Shown here piece after piece: positions 27,223-34,753 of a DNA stretch of 64,000 nucleotides. The notes beneath the pieces were generated by a model. That model worked only from the letters and a program-made list of their open reading frames with translations. It was not told where the DNA came from and ran no database searches. The position numbers and the translations under genes are program-made. Source of the DNA: Streptomyces coacervatus (lineage in GTDB: Bacteria > Actinomycetota > Actinomycetes > Streptomycetales > Streptomycetaceae). Every line of letters starts with the position of its first letter. Position 1 is the first letter of the stretch. The stretch is from positions 96,361 to 160,360 of the forward strand of contig NZ_JARHTP010000026.1 of assembly GCF_029223485.1 (NCBI RefSeq). Direction: 5' to 3'.

Positions 27223-28125
27223 ATGTCCGCAGTCCAGGGCAGCTCCAAGGTGCTCACGCTCACGAAGAGCGAATCCGCGCCCGCCGACGCCGTGCTCGAC
27301 GAAGCTCCGGTGCTGGAGGCCCCCGAGGCCCCGGCTCTCCCCGCCCCGGAGACCATCGACACCGCCATCGACACCCGCACCCTGTCCCGCTCCCTTTTCC
27401 TGCGGCTCGCCGCACTCGACGAGAACAGCCCCGAGCGCGCGTACGTCCGGGACACCCTCATCGAACTCAACCTCCCGCTGGTGCGCTACGCGGCCGCCCG
27501 CTTCCGCTCGCGCAACGAGCCGATGGAGGACATCGTCCAGGTCGGCACCATCGGCCTGATCAAGGCGATCGACCGCTTCGACTGCGAACGGGGCGTGGAG
27601 TTCCCGACGTTCGCGATGCCGACGGTGGTCGGCGAGATCAAGCGGTTCTTCCGCGACACCTCGTGGTCGGTGCGCGTCCCGCGCCGGCTGCAGGAGCTGC
27701 GTCTGGCCCTCACCAAGGCCAGCGACGAGCTCTCCCAGAAGCTGGACCGCTCCCCGACCGTCCCCGAACTCGCCGCCGTGCTCGGCGTCTCCGAGGAGGA
27801 CGTGGTCGACGGCCTCGCGGTCGGCAACGCGTACACGGCCTCCTCGCTGGACTCCCCGGCCCCCGAGGACGACGGCGGCGAGGGCTCCCTCGCGGACCGC
27901 CTCGGCTACGAGGACACCGCCCTGGAGGGCGTCGAGTACCGCGAGTCCCTCAAGCCGCTGCTGGCCAAACTCCCGCCCCGCGAGCGGCAGATCATCATGC
28001 TCCGCTTCTTCGCCAACATGACCCAGTCGCAGATCGGCGAGGAGGTCGGCATCTCCCAGATGCACGTCTCCCGGCTGCTGACCCGGACGCTGGCGCAGCT
28101 GCGGGAGGGGCTCATCTCCGACTGA
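27223..28125 (+). CDS. sigN: RNA polymerase sigma factor, SigB/SigF family, second copy
   Basis: The 300-residue paralogue of the upstream sigma factor has near-identical region 2 ('VRYAAARFRSRNEPMEDIVQ', 'TFAMPTVVGEIKRFFRD') and region 4 ('LPPRERQIIMLRFFANMTQS', 'QIGEEVGISQMHVSRLL'). The N-terminal 60 residues and the region 3 linker ('SSLDSPAPEDDGGEGSLADR') are divergent. The ATG at 27223 follows GAGGGGG. It lies 246 bp after the first gene with its own putative regulatory repeats, so it is probably transcribed separately. By remembered order in S. coelicolor it would be sigN; the assignment between the two paralogues rests on position. Confidence 0.86.
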   Translation: MSAVQGSSKVLTLTKSESAPADAVLDEAPVLEAPEAPALPAPETIDTAIDTRTLSRSLFLRLAALDENSPERAYVRDTLIELNLPLVRYAAARFRSRNEPMEDIVQVGTIGLIKAIDRFDCERGVEFPTFAMPTVVGEIKRFFRDTSWSVRVPRRLQELRLALTKASDELSQKLDRSPTVPELAAVLGVSEEDVVDGLAVGNAYTASSLDSPAPEDDGGEGSLADRLGYEDTALEGVEYRESLKPLLAKLPPRERQIIMLRFFANMTQSQIGEEVGISQMHVSRLLTRTLAQLREGLISD

Positions 28126-28157
28126 TCCTCCTCAGGAGTCGTCTGAGGGTTCCTATT

Positions 28158-28170
28158 TGACGGAGCGTCA
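28158..28170. promoter_or_regulatory. Short palindrome before the lipoprotein gene
   Basis: TGACG-gag-CGTCA is a perfect inverted repeat 14 bp upstream of the lipoprotein ATG at 28185. It is well placed for a TetR-type operator or a promoter-overlapping site. Confidence 0.35.
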
Positions 28171-28184
28171 GCCACCATGGCGCG

Positions 28185-28874
28185 ATGCTTCGGACGACAT
28201 GGACACGTGGCCGTCGAGGCACCCTGATCGGTGCGTCGGCGGCCGTCGTCTGTCTGGGCGCCGCACTGGCTGCCTGCGGGGGCGACGGGCGTGAGGGATA
28301 CGTCGCCACCGGCTCGGTGGGCGGTGCGCCTCAGACGTCGGGTACGGCAGCGGCGCCCACGGGCGGGGTGACCCTGGTACCGCTGGACGGCGGCCCGGAG
28401 AACGGCGGCTCCTCCGCGGGGAGCGGCAATGCGGTGAGCGGCCCCGAGGCGGGGGCGGGCGCGAGCGCCGGTCCGGCCGCCCCTTCGGCCGACGGCGCCA
28501 AGTCCGGTCGTACGACACCCGGTTCACCGTCTCCGACACCGACTGCAAGTCGTACGACACCTGTCGGCCCCGCGGCCCTGACCTGGAGCGACCCCACCCG
28601 CAAGGCCACGGACAAGCGATGGTGCGAGGACGTGACCCTCGTCTTCGCCAACTCCGGGGGCACGGCGGTGCGTTCCGGCACGGTGGCCTTCGGGACGCAC
28701 ATCATCGGTGCGCTCGGCATCGACTGGGGGACGGTCGAGTCGACCGCCGCGCTTCCGGCGCCGATCGGGGCCGGCGCACGGAAGAAGAAGACCTGGACGG
28801 TGTGCGTCGACGAGTGGCGCGTGCCGCTCGGCATGCACATCGAGACGCGGGACGTCGCCGTCCAGTGGAAGTAG
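28185..28874 (+). CDS. Putative lipoprotein, unknown function
   Basis: The 229-residue product has a lipoprotein signal (RRGTLIGASAAVVCLGAALAA then CGG; lipid-attached Cys about residue 31). A long Gly/Ala/Ser/Pro-rich linker (about 35-125) follows, then a C-terminal domain of about 100 residues: 'ALTWSDPTRKATDKRWCEDV', 'LVFANSGGTAVRSGTVAFGT' and 'KKKTWTVCVDEWRVPLG'. The domain reads as an Ig-like beta sandwich with two cysteines probably bonded. It is in the same orientation as sigN but 59 bp away with its own palindrome. Function is unknown. Confidence 0.75.
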   Translation: MLRTTWTRGRRGTLIGASAAVVCLGAALAACGGDGREGYVATGSVGGAPQTSGTAAAPTGGVTLVPLDGGPENGGSSAGSGNAVSGPEAGAGASAGPAAPSADGAKSGRTTPGSPSPTPTASRTTPVGPAALTWSDPTRKATDKRWCEDVTLVFANSGGTAVRSGTVAFGTHIIGALGIDWGTVESTAALPAPIGAGARKKKTWTVCVDEWRVPLGMHIETRDVAVQWK

Positions 28875-28900
28875 CGATTCGCCTGAAGCGGCGATTCGCT
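28873..28900. terminator. Bidirectional hairpin between convergent genes
   Basis: The arms agcgattcgcc and ggcgattcgct pair with one mismatch around a tgaagc loop. It sits at the stop of the lipoprotein gene and just beyond the stop of the convergent small membrane protein gene. Confidence 0.65.
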
Positions 28901-28901
28901 T

Positions 28902-29102
28902 CTACTTCAGCGCGAGCCAGGCGACGGCCGCCACGACCGCCACGGCCACGACGATGCCGACGATCAGGCCGATGCGCGGACCGGCCGACGCGGGCGCCTG
29001 CTGCTGACGGCGGCCCTGCGGGCCCTCGTCGACGAACGCACGGAACATCTGGGTGTTGCCTGCGGGGTCGTGGTTGCCCTGGGGGCCCTGGGGGTTAGCC
29101 AT
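28902..29102 (-). CDS. Small C-tail-anchored membrane protein
   Basis: A 66-residue protein with a Gly/Gln/Pro-rich soluble N-terminus ('ANPQGPQGNHDPAGNTQMFR') and one C-terminal transmembrane helix (RIGLIVGIVVAVAVVAAVAW). The arrangement is that of a tail-anchored protein with an exposed cytoplasmic part. No known domain is seen. The ribosome site is weak, so leaderless or low expression is possible. Confidence 0.65.
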   Translation of the reverse strand: MANPQGPQGNHDPAGNTQMFRAFVDEGPQGRRQQQAPASAGPRIGLIVGIVVAVAVVAAVAWLALK

Positions 29103-29247
29103 AGCCCGAGACCCTAGCGAATCAGTGGTTGTGGCCCAAGTGGGGGGCTGTGCGCAACCGCAACCGCTCTCACCTGCGCATTTACATGCGCAATACTTGC
29201 CTTTGCCAAGTTTTTGTCCCGCACCCGGGTCATTTTGTTTGCCTGCA

Positions 29248-29271
29248 GCAACCAACAACTTCTATGGTTGC
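29248..29271. promoter_or_regulatory. Candidate MarR operator
   Basis: The inverted repeat gcaacca / tggttgc has 7-base perfect arms and a 10-base spacer. It lies 27 bp upstream of the MarR ATG, as expected for autoregulation of the marR-efflux pair. A second element with tgcgca twice lies near 29176-29191. Confidence 0.5.
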
Positions 29272-29297
29272 CCCAAGCAACGAATGCGGGAGGTGTG

Positions 29298-29804
29298 ATG
29301 GCCGAGCGGGCGCAGTACGAGGAGCTGATCCGTCAGTTCAGCGCCTTCGGAGCCGTGAAGCGGGAGCTGGGACGGATCCTGCCGTCCGACTGCCCGAGCG
29401 GCAGCGCCGCGGTGCTGACCCTGCTCGGACGCTACGGCGACATGCGCATGAGCAAGCTCGCGGAGCTGCTCTCCGTGGACATGTCGGTCACCAGCCGCCA
29501 TGTCACCCACCTCGCCGAACGCGGCTGGATCGACCGGTCCCCCGACCCGGCGGACAAGCGGTCCCGGATCCTGCACCTCACGCCCACGGGCCTGGCCCGG
29601 CTGGAGGCGCTGTCCGAGCGGACCACCCAGCTGCTGGCCGAGCGACTCGCCGACTGGAGCGACGAGGAGGTCGCCCAGCTCAGCCGGCTCATGGAGCGCC
29701 TGCGGGCCAGCTTCGACGACTGCCGCGCCGTACCGCCCCGGCTCCCGCCCCCCGCACGCGAACTCGAACTCGAACAAACCACCCGTACACCCGCAAGCAC
29801 TTAA
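29298..29804 (+). CDS. MarR-family transcriptional regulator
   Basis: This 168-residue winged helix-turn-helix regulator has 'MRMSKLAELLSVDMSVTSRH' (recognition helix), 'VTHLAERGWIDRSPDPADKR' (wing) and 'SRILHLTPTGLARLEAL'. It is placed 13 bp upstream of the efflux gene in the same orientation. MarR proteins of this kind repress their own operon until a drug or phenolic ligand releases them. GGGAGG precedes the ATG. The inverted repeat at 29248-29271 is the likely binding site. Confidence 0.92.
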   Translation: MAERAQYEELIRQFSAFGAVKRELGRILPSDCPSGSAAVLTLLGRYGDMRMSKLAELLSVDMSVTSRHVTHLAERGWIDRSPDPADKRSRILHLTPTGLARLEALSERTTQLLAERLADWSDEEVAQLSRLMERLRASFDDCRAVPPRLPPPARELELEQTTRTPAST

Positions 29805-29817
29805 GAGAAGGAAGCCC

Positions 29818-32364
29818 ATGGCAACGACCACACCAGCCGGTGTGCGGGCTCATGCCAAGCACGGGGGAGGCTCCGCCGAGTACGCCCCGATGACGCACCG
29901 GCAGATCATGGAGGCGATCTCCGGTCTGCTGCTCGGCATGTTCGTGGCGATCCTGTCGTCCACGATCGTCACCAACGCCCTGCCGCACATCATCAGCGAC
30001 CTCGGCGGCGGCCAGTCCGCCTACACCTGGGTCGTCACCGCCGCCCTGCTGTCGATGACCGCGGCCACGCCCCTGTGGGGCAAGCTGGCCGACCTCTACA
30101 GCAAGAAGGCACTCGTCCAGATAGCCCTGGTCATCTATGTGCTGGGGTCCGCGGCCGCGGGTCTGTCCCAGAACGCCGGCATGCTCATCGCCTGCCGTGT
30201 CGTGCAGGGCATCGGTGTCGGCGGTCTGTCCGCCCTCGCCCAGATCGTGATGGCCGCGATGATCTCGCCGCGCGAGCGCGGCCGTTACTCCGGCTACCTC
30301 GGCGCGACCTTCGCCGTCGCCACCGTCGGCGGCCCGCTGCTCGGCGGTGTCATCACCGACACCAGCTGGCTCGGCTGGCGCTGGTGCTTCTACGTCGGTG
30401 TCCCCTTCGCCGTCCTCGCGCTGATCGTGCTGCAGAAGACGCTGCACCTGCCGGTCGTGAAGCGGGATGTGAAGGTCGACTGGGCCGGCGCGTTCTTCAT
30501 CGCCGCCGCGGTCTCGCTGCTGCTGGTCTGGGTCACCTTCGCCGGTGACAAGTACGACTGGATCTCGTGGCAGACGTACGCGATGGTCGGTGGTTCGATC
30601 GTCCTCGGTCTGATCTTCGTGCTCGTGGAGTCCAAGGCGAACGAGCCGATCATCCCGCTGCGGCTGTTCAAGAACCGCACCATCACGCTCGCTTCGCTGG
30701 CCTCGCTGTTCGTCGGTGTCGCGATGTTCACCGGCACGGTCTTCTTCAGCCAGTACTTCCAGCTGGCCCGCGACAAGTCCCCGACGATGTCCGGCGTGAT
30801 GACGATCCCGATGATCGGCGGTCTGTTCATCTCCTCGACCGTCTCGGGTCAGTTCATCACCCGCACCGGGCGCTGGAAGGCGTGGCTGGTCGGCGGTGGT
30901 GTGCTGGTGACGGCCGGCCTCGGCCTGCTGGGAACCATCCGCTACGACACGGCGTACTGGAAGATGTCGATCTTCATGGCCCTGCTGGGTCTCGGCATCG
31001 GCATGATGATGCAGAACCTGGTGCTGAGCACGCAGAACCAGGTCGACGCGAGCGACCTCGGCTCCGCCAGCTCCACGGTCACCTTCTTCCGCTCCCTCGG
31101 CGGTGCGGTCGGCGTGTCCGCGCTGGGCGCGGTGATGTCCCACCGGATCACGCACTACGTCAAGGACGGCATCGCCGCCCTCGACCCCAAGTACCAGGCC
31201 GCGCTGGCCGGTTCGAACTCCTCGACCGACAGCATCCCGGACATGGACAAGCTCCCGGCGCCGCTGCGCACCCTCATGGAGAGCTCCTACGGCCACGGCA
31301 TCGCCGATGTCTTCCTCATCGCGGGTGGCCTGGCGGCCATCGCCTTCCTCATCACCCTGTTCATCAAGGAGGTCCCGCTGAAGACCAAGGGCGCGCTGGC
31401 GCAGGCCGCTGCCGGGGACGAGACGCCGGCCGAGCCTGAGGCTGCTCCGGCGGCCGTGGAGGCTCCCGCCGCTCACGCTGCTCCCGCTGCCGAGCACGTC
31501 CCGAGCTGGGCCGCGTCCTCCGACACCGAGGCCGCCGTCGACGGCACGCAGAGGCTCGCCGCCGTGGCGACCATCGCCCGGCCCGAGGAGTCGGCCGGTT
31601 CCGGCGGCATCCCGGTACGCGGCTTCGTCCGCGGCAACGAGAGCGCGCCCGTGCCGCAGGCCGCCGTCACGCTGATCTCGCTGGCGGGACGGCAGCTGGG
31701 CCGGTCGGTCGCGCAGGCCGACGGCTCCTACGCCGTCGAGGCGCCGAGCGTGGGCAGTTACGTCCTGATCGCCGCCGCCGACGGGTTCCAGCCGCAGGCG
31801 TCCACCGTCGTGGTGAACGGTGAGCCGGTCTCGTACGACATCCTGCTCAGCGGCACCAGCGGGCTGACCGGAGTGGTGCGGGCCACCGAGACCACGCTGC
31901 CCGTCAAGGACGCCATGGTCATCGTGACCGATGTGCGCGGGGATCTGCTGGCCACCGCCGCCACCGGTGAGCAGGGCGAGTTCTCCTTCGCGGAGCTGGT
32001 GCCGGGTGCCGTGACCGTCGCGGTGAACGCCGCCGGGTACCGGCCGCGCGCCCTGCCCGTCGAGGTGGGCGGCGCCGGGGTCACCCGGATCGAGATCGAC
32101 CTCGACTCGGGCGCCGAGCTCCAGGGCGTCGTACGCGCCCCGCACGGGCCGCTGGCCGACGCACGGGTCACCCTGGTCGACGCGGCGGGCAACGTGGTCG
32201 GCACCGCCACCACCGGCACGGACGGTGCGTACGCCTTCACCGACCTGAACGGCGGCGACTACACGGTCATCGCGACGGGCTACCCGCCGGTGGCGACCGC
32301 ACTGACGGTGAACGGCCGCGGCGTCGACGACCACGACATCGAACTGGCCCACCCGGGCGAGTAG
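29818..32364 (+). CDS. MFS drug-efflux transporter fused to three CarboxypepD_reg-like domains
   Basis: The 848-residue protein begins with a DHA2 (EmrB/QacA) transporter of about 14 helices: 'GLLLGMFVAILSSTIVTNAL', 'AATPLWGKLADLYSKK' and 'ISPRERGRYSGYLGATFAVA'. After residue 530 follow an Ala/Pro/Glu-rich linker and three tandem beta-sandwich domains of the carboxypeptidase-regulatory-like type, starting near 594 ('PVRGFVRGNESAPVPQAAVT'), 680 ('GLTGVVRATETTLPVKDAMV') and 765 ('LQGVVRAPHGPLADARVTLV'). Ordinary DHA2 pumps end near 500-550 residues. The tail follows an even number of helices and so is predicted to be cytoplasmic. GAAGG precedes the ATG. MarR-controlled export is inferred. Confidence 0.9.
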   Translation: MATTTPAGVRAHAKHGGGSAEYAPMTHRQIMEAISGLLLGMFVAILSSTIVTNALPHIISDLGGGQSAYTWVVTAALLSMTAATPLWGKLADLYSKKALVQIALVIYVLGSAAAGLSQNAGMLIACRVVQGIGVGGLSALAQIVMAAMISPRERGRYSGYLGATFAVATVGGPLLGGVITDTSWLGWRWCFYVGVPFAVLALIVLQKTLHLPVVKRDVKVDWAGAFFIAAAVSLLLVWVTFAGDKYDWISWQTYAMVGGSIVLGLIFVLVESKANEPIIPLRLFKNRTITLASLASLFVGVAMFTGTVFFSQYFQLARDKSPTMSGVMTIPMIGGLFISSTVSGQFITRTGRWKAWLVGGGVLVTAGLGLLGTIRYDTAYWKMSIFMALLGLGIGMMMQNLVLSTQNQVDASDLGSASSTVTFFRSLGGAVGVSALGAVMSHRITHYVKDGIAALDPKYQAALAGSNSSTDSIPDMDKLPAPLRTLMESSYGHGIADVFLIAGGLAAIAFLITLFIKEVPLKTKGALAQAAAGDETPAEPEAAPAAVEAPAAHAAPAAEHVPSWAASSDTEAAVDGTQRLAAVATIARPEESAGSGGIPVRGFVRGNESAPVPQAAVTLISLAGRQLGRSVAQADGSYAVEAPSVGSYVLIAAADGFQPQASTVVVNGEPVSYDILLSGTSGLTGVVRATETTLPVKDAMVIVTDVRGDLLATAATGEQGEFSFAELVPGAVTVAVNAAGYRPRALPVEVGGAGVTRIEIDLDSGAELQGVVRAPHGPLADARVTLVDAAGNVVGTATTGTDGAYAFTDLNGGDYTVIATGYPPVATALTVNGRGVDDHDIELAHPGE

Positions 32365-32374
32365 TTCGAAGACC

Positions 32375-32445
32375 CCGGCCCGTGGCGGACGGCGTGCGCG
32401 CTCTGAGCGGAGGTGCGCGGACCGATGCCACGGGCCGGTTCTTTT
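32375..32445 (+). terminator. Terminator with T-run after the efflux gene
   Basis: The 12-bp arms ccggcccgtggc and gccacgggccgg enclose a GC-rich inner region and are followed by ttcttttta. It lies between the efflux gene and the YceI gene. Confidence 0.75.
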
Positions 32446-32505
32446 TAGGCAAGCAAAGACCATTTACGGTCATTTACGACCAGTAGTTCTGCAGGGAGAA
32501 ACGGG

Positions 32506-33327
32506 ATGGGACTGACCGCGAAGATCCGTACGCGGGACGGATGGGCCGTGTCGCACGCGGTCGTCACGGTGACCGACATGACCGGCACTCAGGTGCTGCG
32601 CGCCGAGACGGACGCCGAGGGCGCCGTACGGGACGCCACCGAGCTCGCCGCGGGGCCGTACACCGTCATCGTCACGGCCGTCGGGTACGCGCCCGTCGCC
32701 TCCACCGCGCTCGTCACCGCGAGCGGACGGGCCGAGGTCGGGACGGTGACGCTGGCCCGGCAGGGCGGCACGGAGCTGCCGCCGCCCGGGCCGTGGACCA
32801 TCGACCCCGCGCACTCCTCGGTGGGCGCGGTCGCCCAGCACCTGGGGATCTCCAGCGTGCACGGGCGGTTCACGGAGTTCGCCGGGCGCGTCGAGATCGC
32901 CCCGGACGAGGTGGCGAAGTCGCGGGTGGAGGCGGTCATCCGGGCCGCGTCCATCGACACGGGCAACGGCATGCGGGACGACCATCTGCGCTCGCCCGAC
33001 TTCCTGGACGTCGAGAAGTACCCGGAGATCACCTATCGGTCCACCGGTCTCACGGCGGCGGGCGCGGACCGCTGGACGGTGCACGGGGAGCTGACGCTGC
33101 ACGGCGTCGTACGGCCGGTGGATCTGGACCTGGCCTACCTGGGGACGGGCGCGGACCCGTGGGGCGGGACGCGGGCCGCGTTCCGGGCGACGGCGGAACT
33201 CCGTCGCGAGGACTTCGCCATGAACTACAACCAGGTGCTCCAGGCCGGCATCGCCGCCATCGGTACGACGCTGAAGGTGGAGCTGGACATCCAGGCGGTA
33301 CAGGGGGAGTCGCTGCCGCAGGCGTGA
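32506..33327 (+). CDS. YceI-family protein with N-terminal CarboxypepD_reg-like domain
   Basis: The 273-residue product has an N-terminal beta-sandwich of about 85 residues ('GLTAKIRTRDGWAVSHAVVT', 'AAGPYTVIVTAVGYAPVAST') of the same type as the repeats on the upstream efflux protein. A YceI lipocalin-like domain follows (WTIDPAHSSVGAVAQHLGIS, 'DDHLRSPDFLDVEKYPEITY', 'HGVVRPVDLDLAYLG'). YceI proteins bind isoprenoid-type lipids in a beta barrel. There is no signal peptide, so this one should be cytoplasmic. GGGAG precedes the ATG. Sharing the accessory domain with its neighbour suggests a common partner or origin. Confidence 0.9.
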   Translation: MGLTAKIRTRDGWAVSHAVVTVTDMTGTQVLRAETDAEGAVRDATELAAGPYTVIVTAVGYAPVASTALVTASGRAEVGTVTLARQGGTELPPPGPWTIDPAHSSVGAVAQHLGISSVHGRFTEFAGRVEIAPDEVAKSRVEAVIRAASIDTGNGMRDDHLRSPDFLDVEKYPEITYRSTGLTAAGADRWTVHGELTLHGVVRPVDLDLAYLGTGADPWGGTRAAFRATAELRREDFAMNYNQVLQAGIAAIGTTLKVELDIQAVQGESLPQA

Positions 33328-33399
33328 ACCTGAGCACGGCCTTGGGCGTAGGCACGGCAGGGACAGGCTCGGTGGCCGTCGTACGCCTAGGCTGACGGC

Positions 33400-33870
33400 A
33401 TGGCACCGAACATCGCGACCAACACCCGCGTCTCCCTCGACGAGCTGCTGGACTTCGTACGACCGCGCCATCGCGCCATCCTGCTCACGCGCAGGGCCGA
33501 CGGCAGCCCGCAGGCCTCGCCGCTGACCTGCGGGGTCGACGACTCGGGGCGGATCGTGGTCTCCACCTACCCCGAACGGGCCAAGACCCGCAACGCCAAG
33601 CGGGACGAGCGGGTCGCCCTCGTCGTGCTGAGCGACGAGTGGAACGGGCCATGGGTGCAGGTGGACGGCACGGCGGAGGTCATCGACTCGCCGGAGTCCG
33701 TGGAGCCGCTGGTGGAGTACTACCGGAACATCGCGGGTGAGCACCCGGACTGGGACGAGTACCGGGGGGCGATGCTGAAGCAGGGGAAGTCGATCATCCG
33801 GGTCACGCCCGAGAAGTGGGGGCCGGTGGCCACCGGCGGCTTCCCGGCACGGCTGATCTCCGGGGAGTAG
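33400..33870 (+). CDS. PPOX-class F420-dependent oxidoreductase
   Basis: This 156-residue split-beta-barrel protein starts 'NTRVSLDELLDFVRPRHRAI' and has 'LLTRRADGSPQASPLTCGVD', 'YPERAKTRNAKRDERVALVV' and 'WVQVDGTAEVIDSPESVEPL', the usual pattern of actinobacterial F420-binding PPOX proteins. Such enzymes use F420H2 to reduce varied substrates; the actual one is unknown. Its TAG is directly followed by the stop codon of the convergent TetR gene, with no bases between. Confidence 0.87.
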   Translation: MAPNIATNTRVSLDELLDFVRPRHRAILLTRRADGSPQASPLTCGVDDSGRIVVSTYPERAKTRNAKRDERVALVVLSDEWNGPWVQVDGTAEVIDSPESVEPLVEYYRNIAGEHPDWDEYRGAMLKQGKSIIRVTPEKWGPVATGGFPARLISGE

Positions 33871-34632
33871 TCAGCCGCGGTCGACCATCGCCTCGATGCC
33901 CGCCACCAGCAGATCCAGGGCGAAGTCGAAGTCCCGCTCCCACATCTCGTGCACCGTGTCGCCGCCGCGGGCCGCCATGATGTCCTCGTTCTCCTTGACG
34001 ACCTCGGCGGCCTGCGGGTCCTGTGTCACCGCGGTCATGGCGTGCTTGAAGTACTCGTCCGCGGTCATGCCGAAGTCGGCGCTGCGGGCGTTGAATTGGC
34101 CCTCGATCGTGCCGAAGCCGTACACGAACTGGAAGACCGAGGAGATGGCGGCCGCCAGGCCGTGCGTGGGCAGGCCGGTGCGTCGGACGACGCGTTGTAC
34201 GACGCGGGCGAAGGCCAGGTTGTTCGGGCCGATGTTGAGGAAGGTGCCGGCCAGCGGGGACAGCCAGGGATGGCGGACCAGCAGGGAGCGGTATTCCCTG
34301 GCCAGCGCGCGCAGCTGGTCGCGCCAGTCCTCGTCGGCGTCCGGGTCCGGGTCCGGCAGGCCGATCTCGCCGAAGGCCGCGTCCAGGGCGAGTTCCAGGA
34401 GGTCGTCCTTGGTGTCGACGTACCAGTAGACGGACATCGCGGTGACGTTCAGCTCGGCGGCCAGCCGCCGCATGGAGAACTTGGCCAGCCCCTCCGCATC
34501 CAGGAGGCGGACGGTCACCTCGGTGATCCGGTCACGGTCGAGACCCGACGGCTGACCGCCGCGACCGCCCCGGCGGACCTTGCCCTCCAGCCACACACTG
34601 GTCCGCGCCGCACGCTCGGCTGCCCTCACCAT
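33871..34632 (-). CDS. TetR-family regulator with tetracycline-repressor-like C-terminus
   Basis: The 253-residue protein has an N-terminal TetR DNA-binding domain ('LDRDRITEVTVRLLDAEGLA', then 'KFSMRRLAAELNVTAMSVYW' and 'YVDTKDDLLELALDAAF') preceded by about 30 basic residues. A long TetR_C_1-type effector domain follows ('RDQLRALAREYRSLLVRHPW', 'FVYGFGTIEGQF'). It lies 121 bp downstream of, and in the same orientation as, the DHA2 efflux gene. It is the natural candidate to bind the 39-bp palindrome at that gene's start. Confidence 0.9.
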   Translation of the reverse strand: MVRAAERAARTSVWLEGKVRRGGRGGQPSGLDRDRITEVTVRLLDAEGLAKFSMRRLAAELNVTAMSVYWYVDTKDDLLELALDAAFGEIGLPDPDPDADEDWRDQLRALAREYRSLLVRHPWLSPLAGTFLNIGPNNLAFARVVQRVVRRTGLPTHGLAAAISSVFQFVYGFGTIEGQFNARSADFGMTADEYFKHAMTAVTQDPQAAEVVKENEDIMAARGGDTVHEMWERDFDFALDLLVAGIEAMVDRG

Positions 34633-34672
34633 TGGCGCACCTTCCTCACTTTTCGACCGCCGGTCATGCTAA

Positions 34673-34732
34673 GCGCCCCTTAAGGGGCGCGGGGAACTGC
34701 GCGATCAACCACACACGGCCTGCAGCCGCACG
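34673..34732 (+). repeat. Dispersed Streptomyces intergenic repeat, copy 2
   Basis: It starts with the perfect 18-bp palindrome gcgccccttaaggggcgc (34673-34690), then cggggaactgcgcgatcaac and the remaining blocks cacacacggcctgcagccgc. Its order matches copy 1 at 22911-22993, which has an extra middle segment. It sits between the TetR and efflux genes. Confidence 0.7.
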
Positions 34733-34753
34733 CTTACCCCGCCACCCGAGCTC

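Noticed and set aside
29689..32463. 924-codon minus-strand open frame
   Set aside because: Antisense shadow of the MFS-fusion gene, low-complexity Asp/Gly/His/Arg translation.
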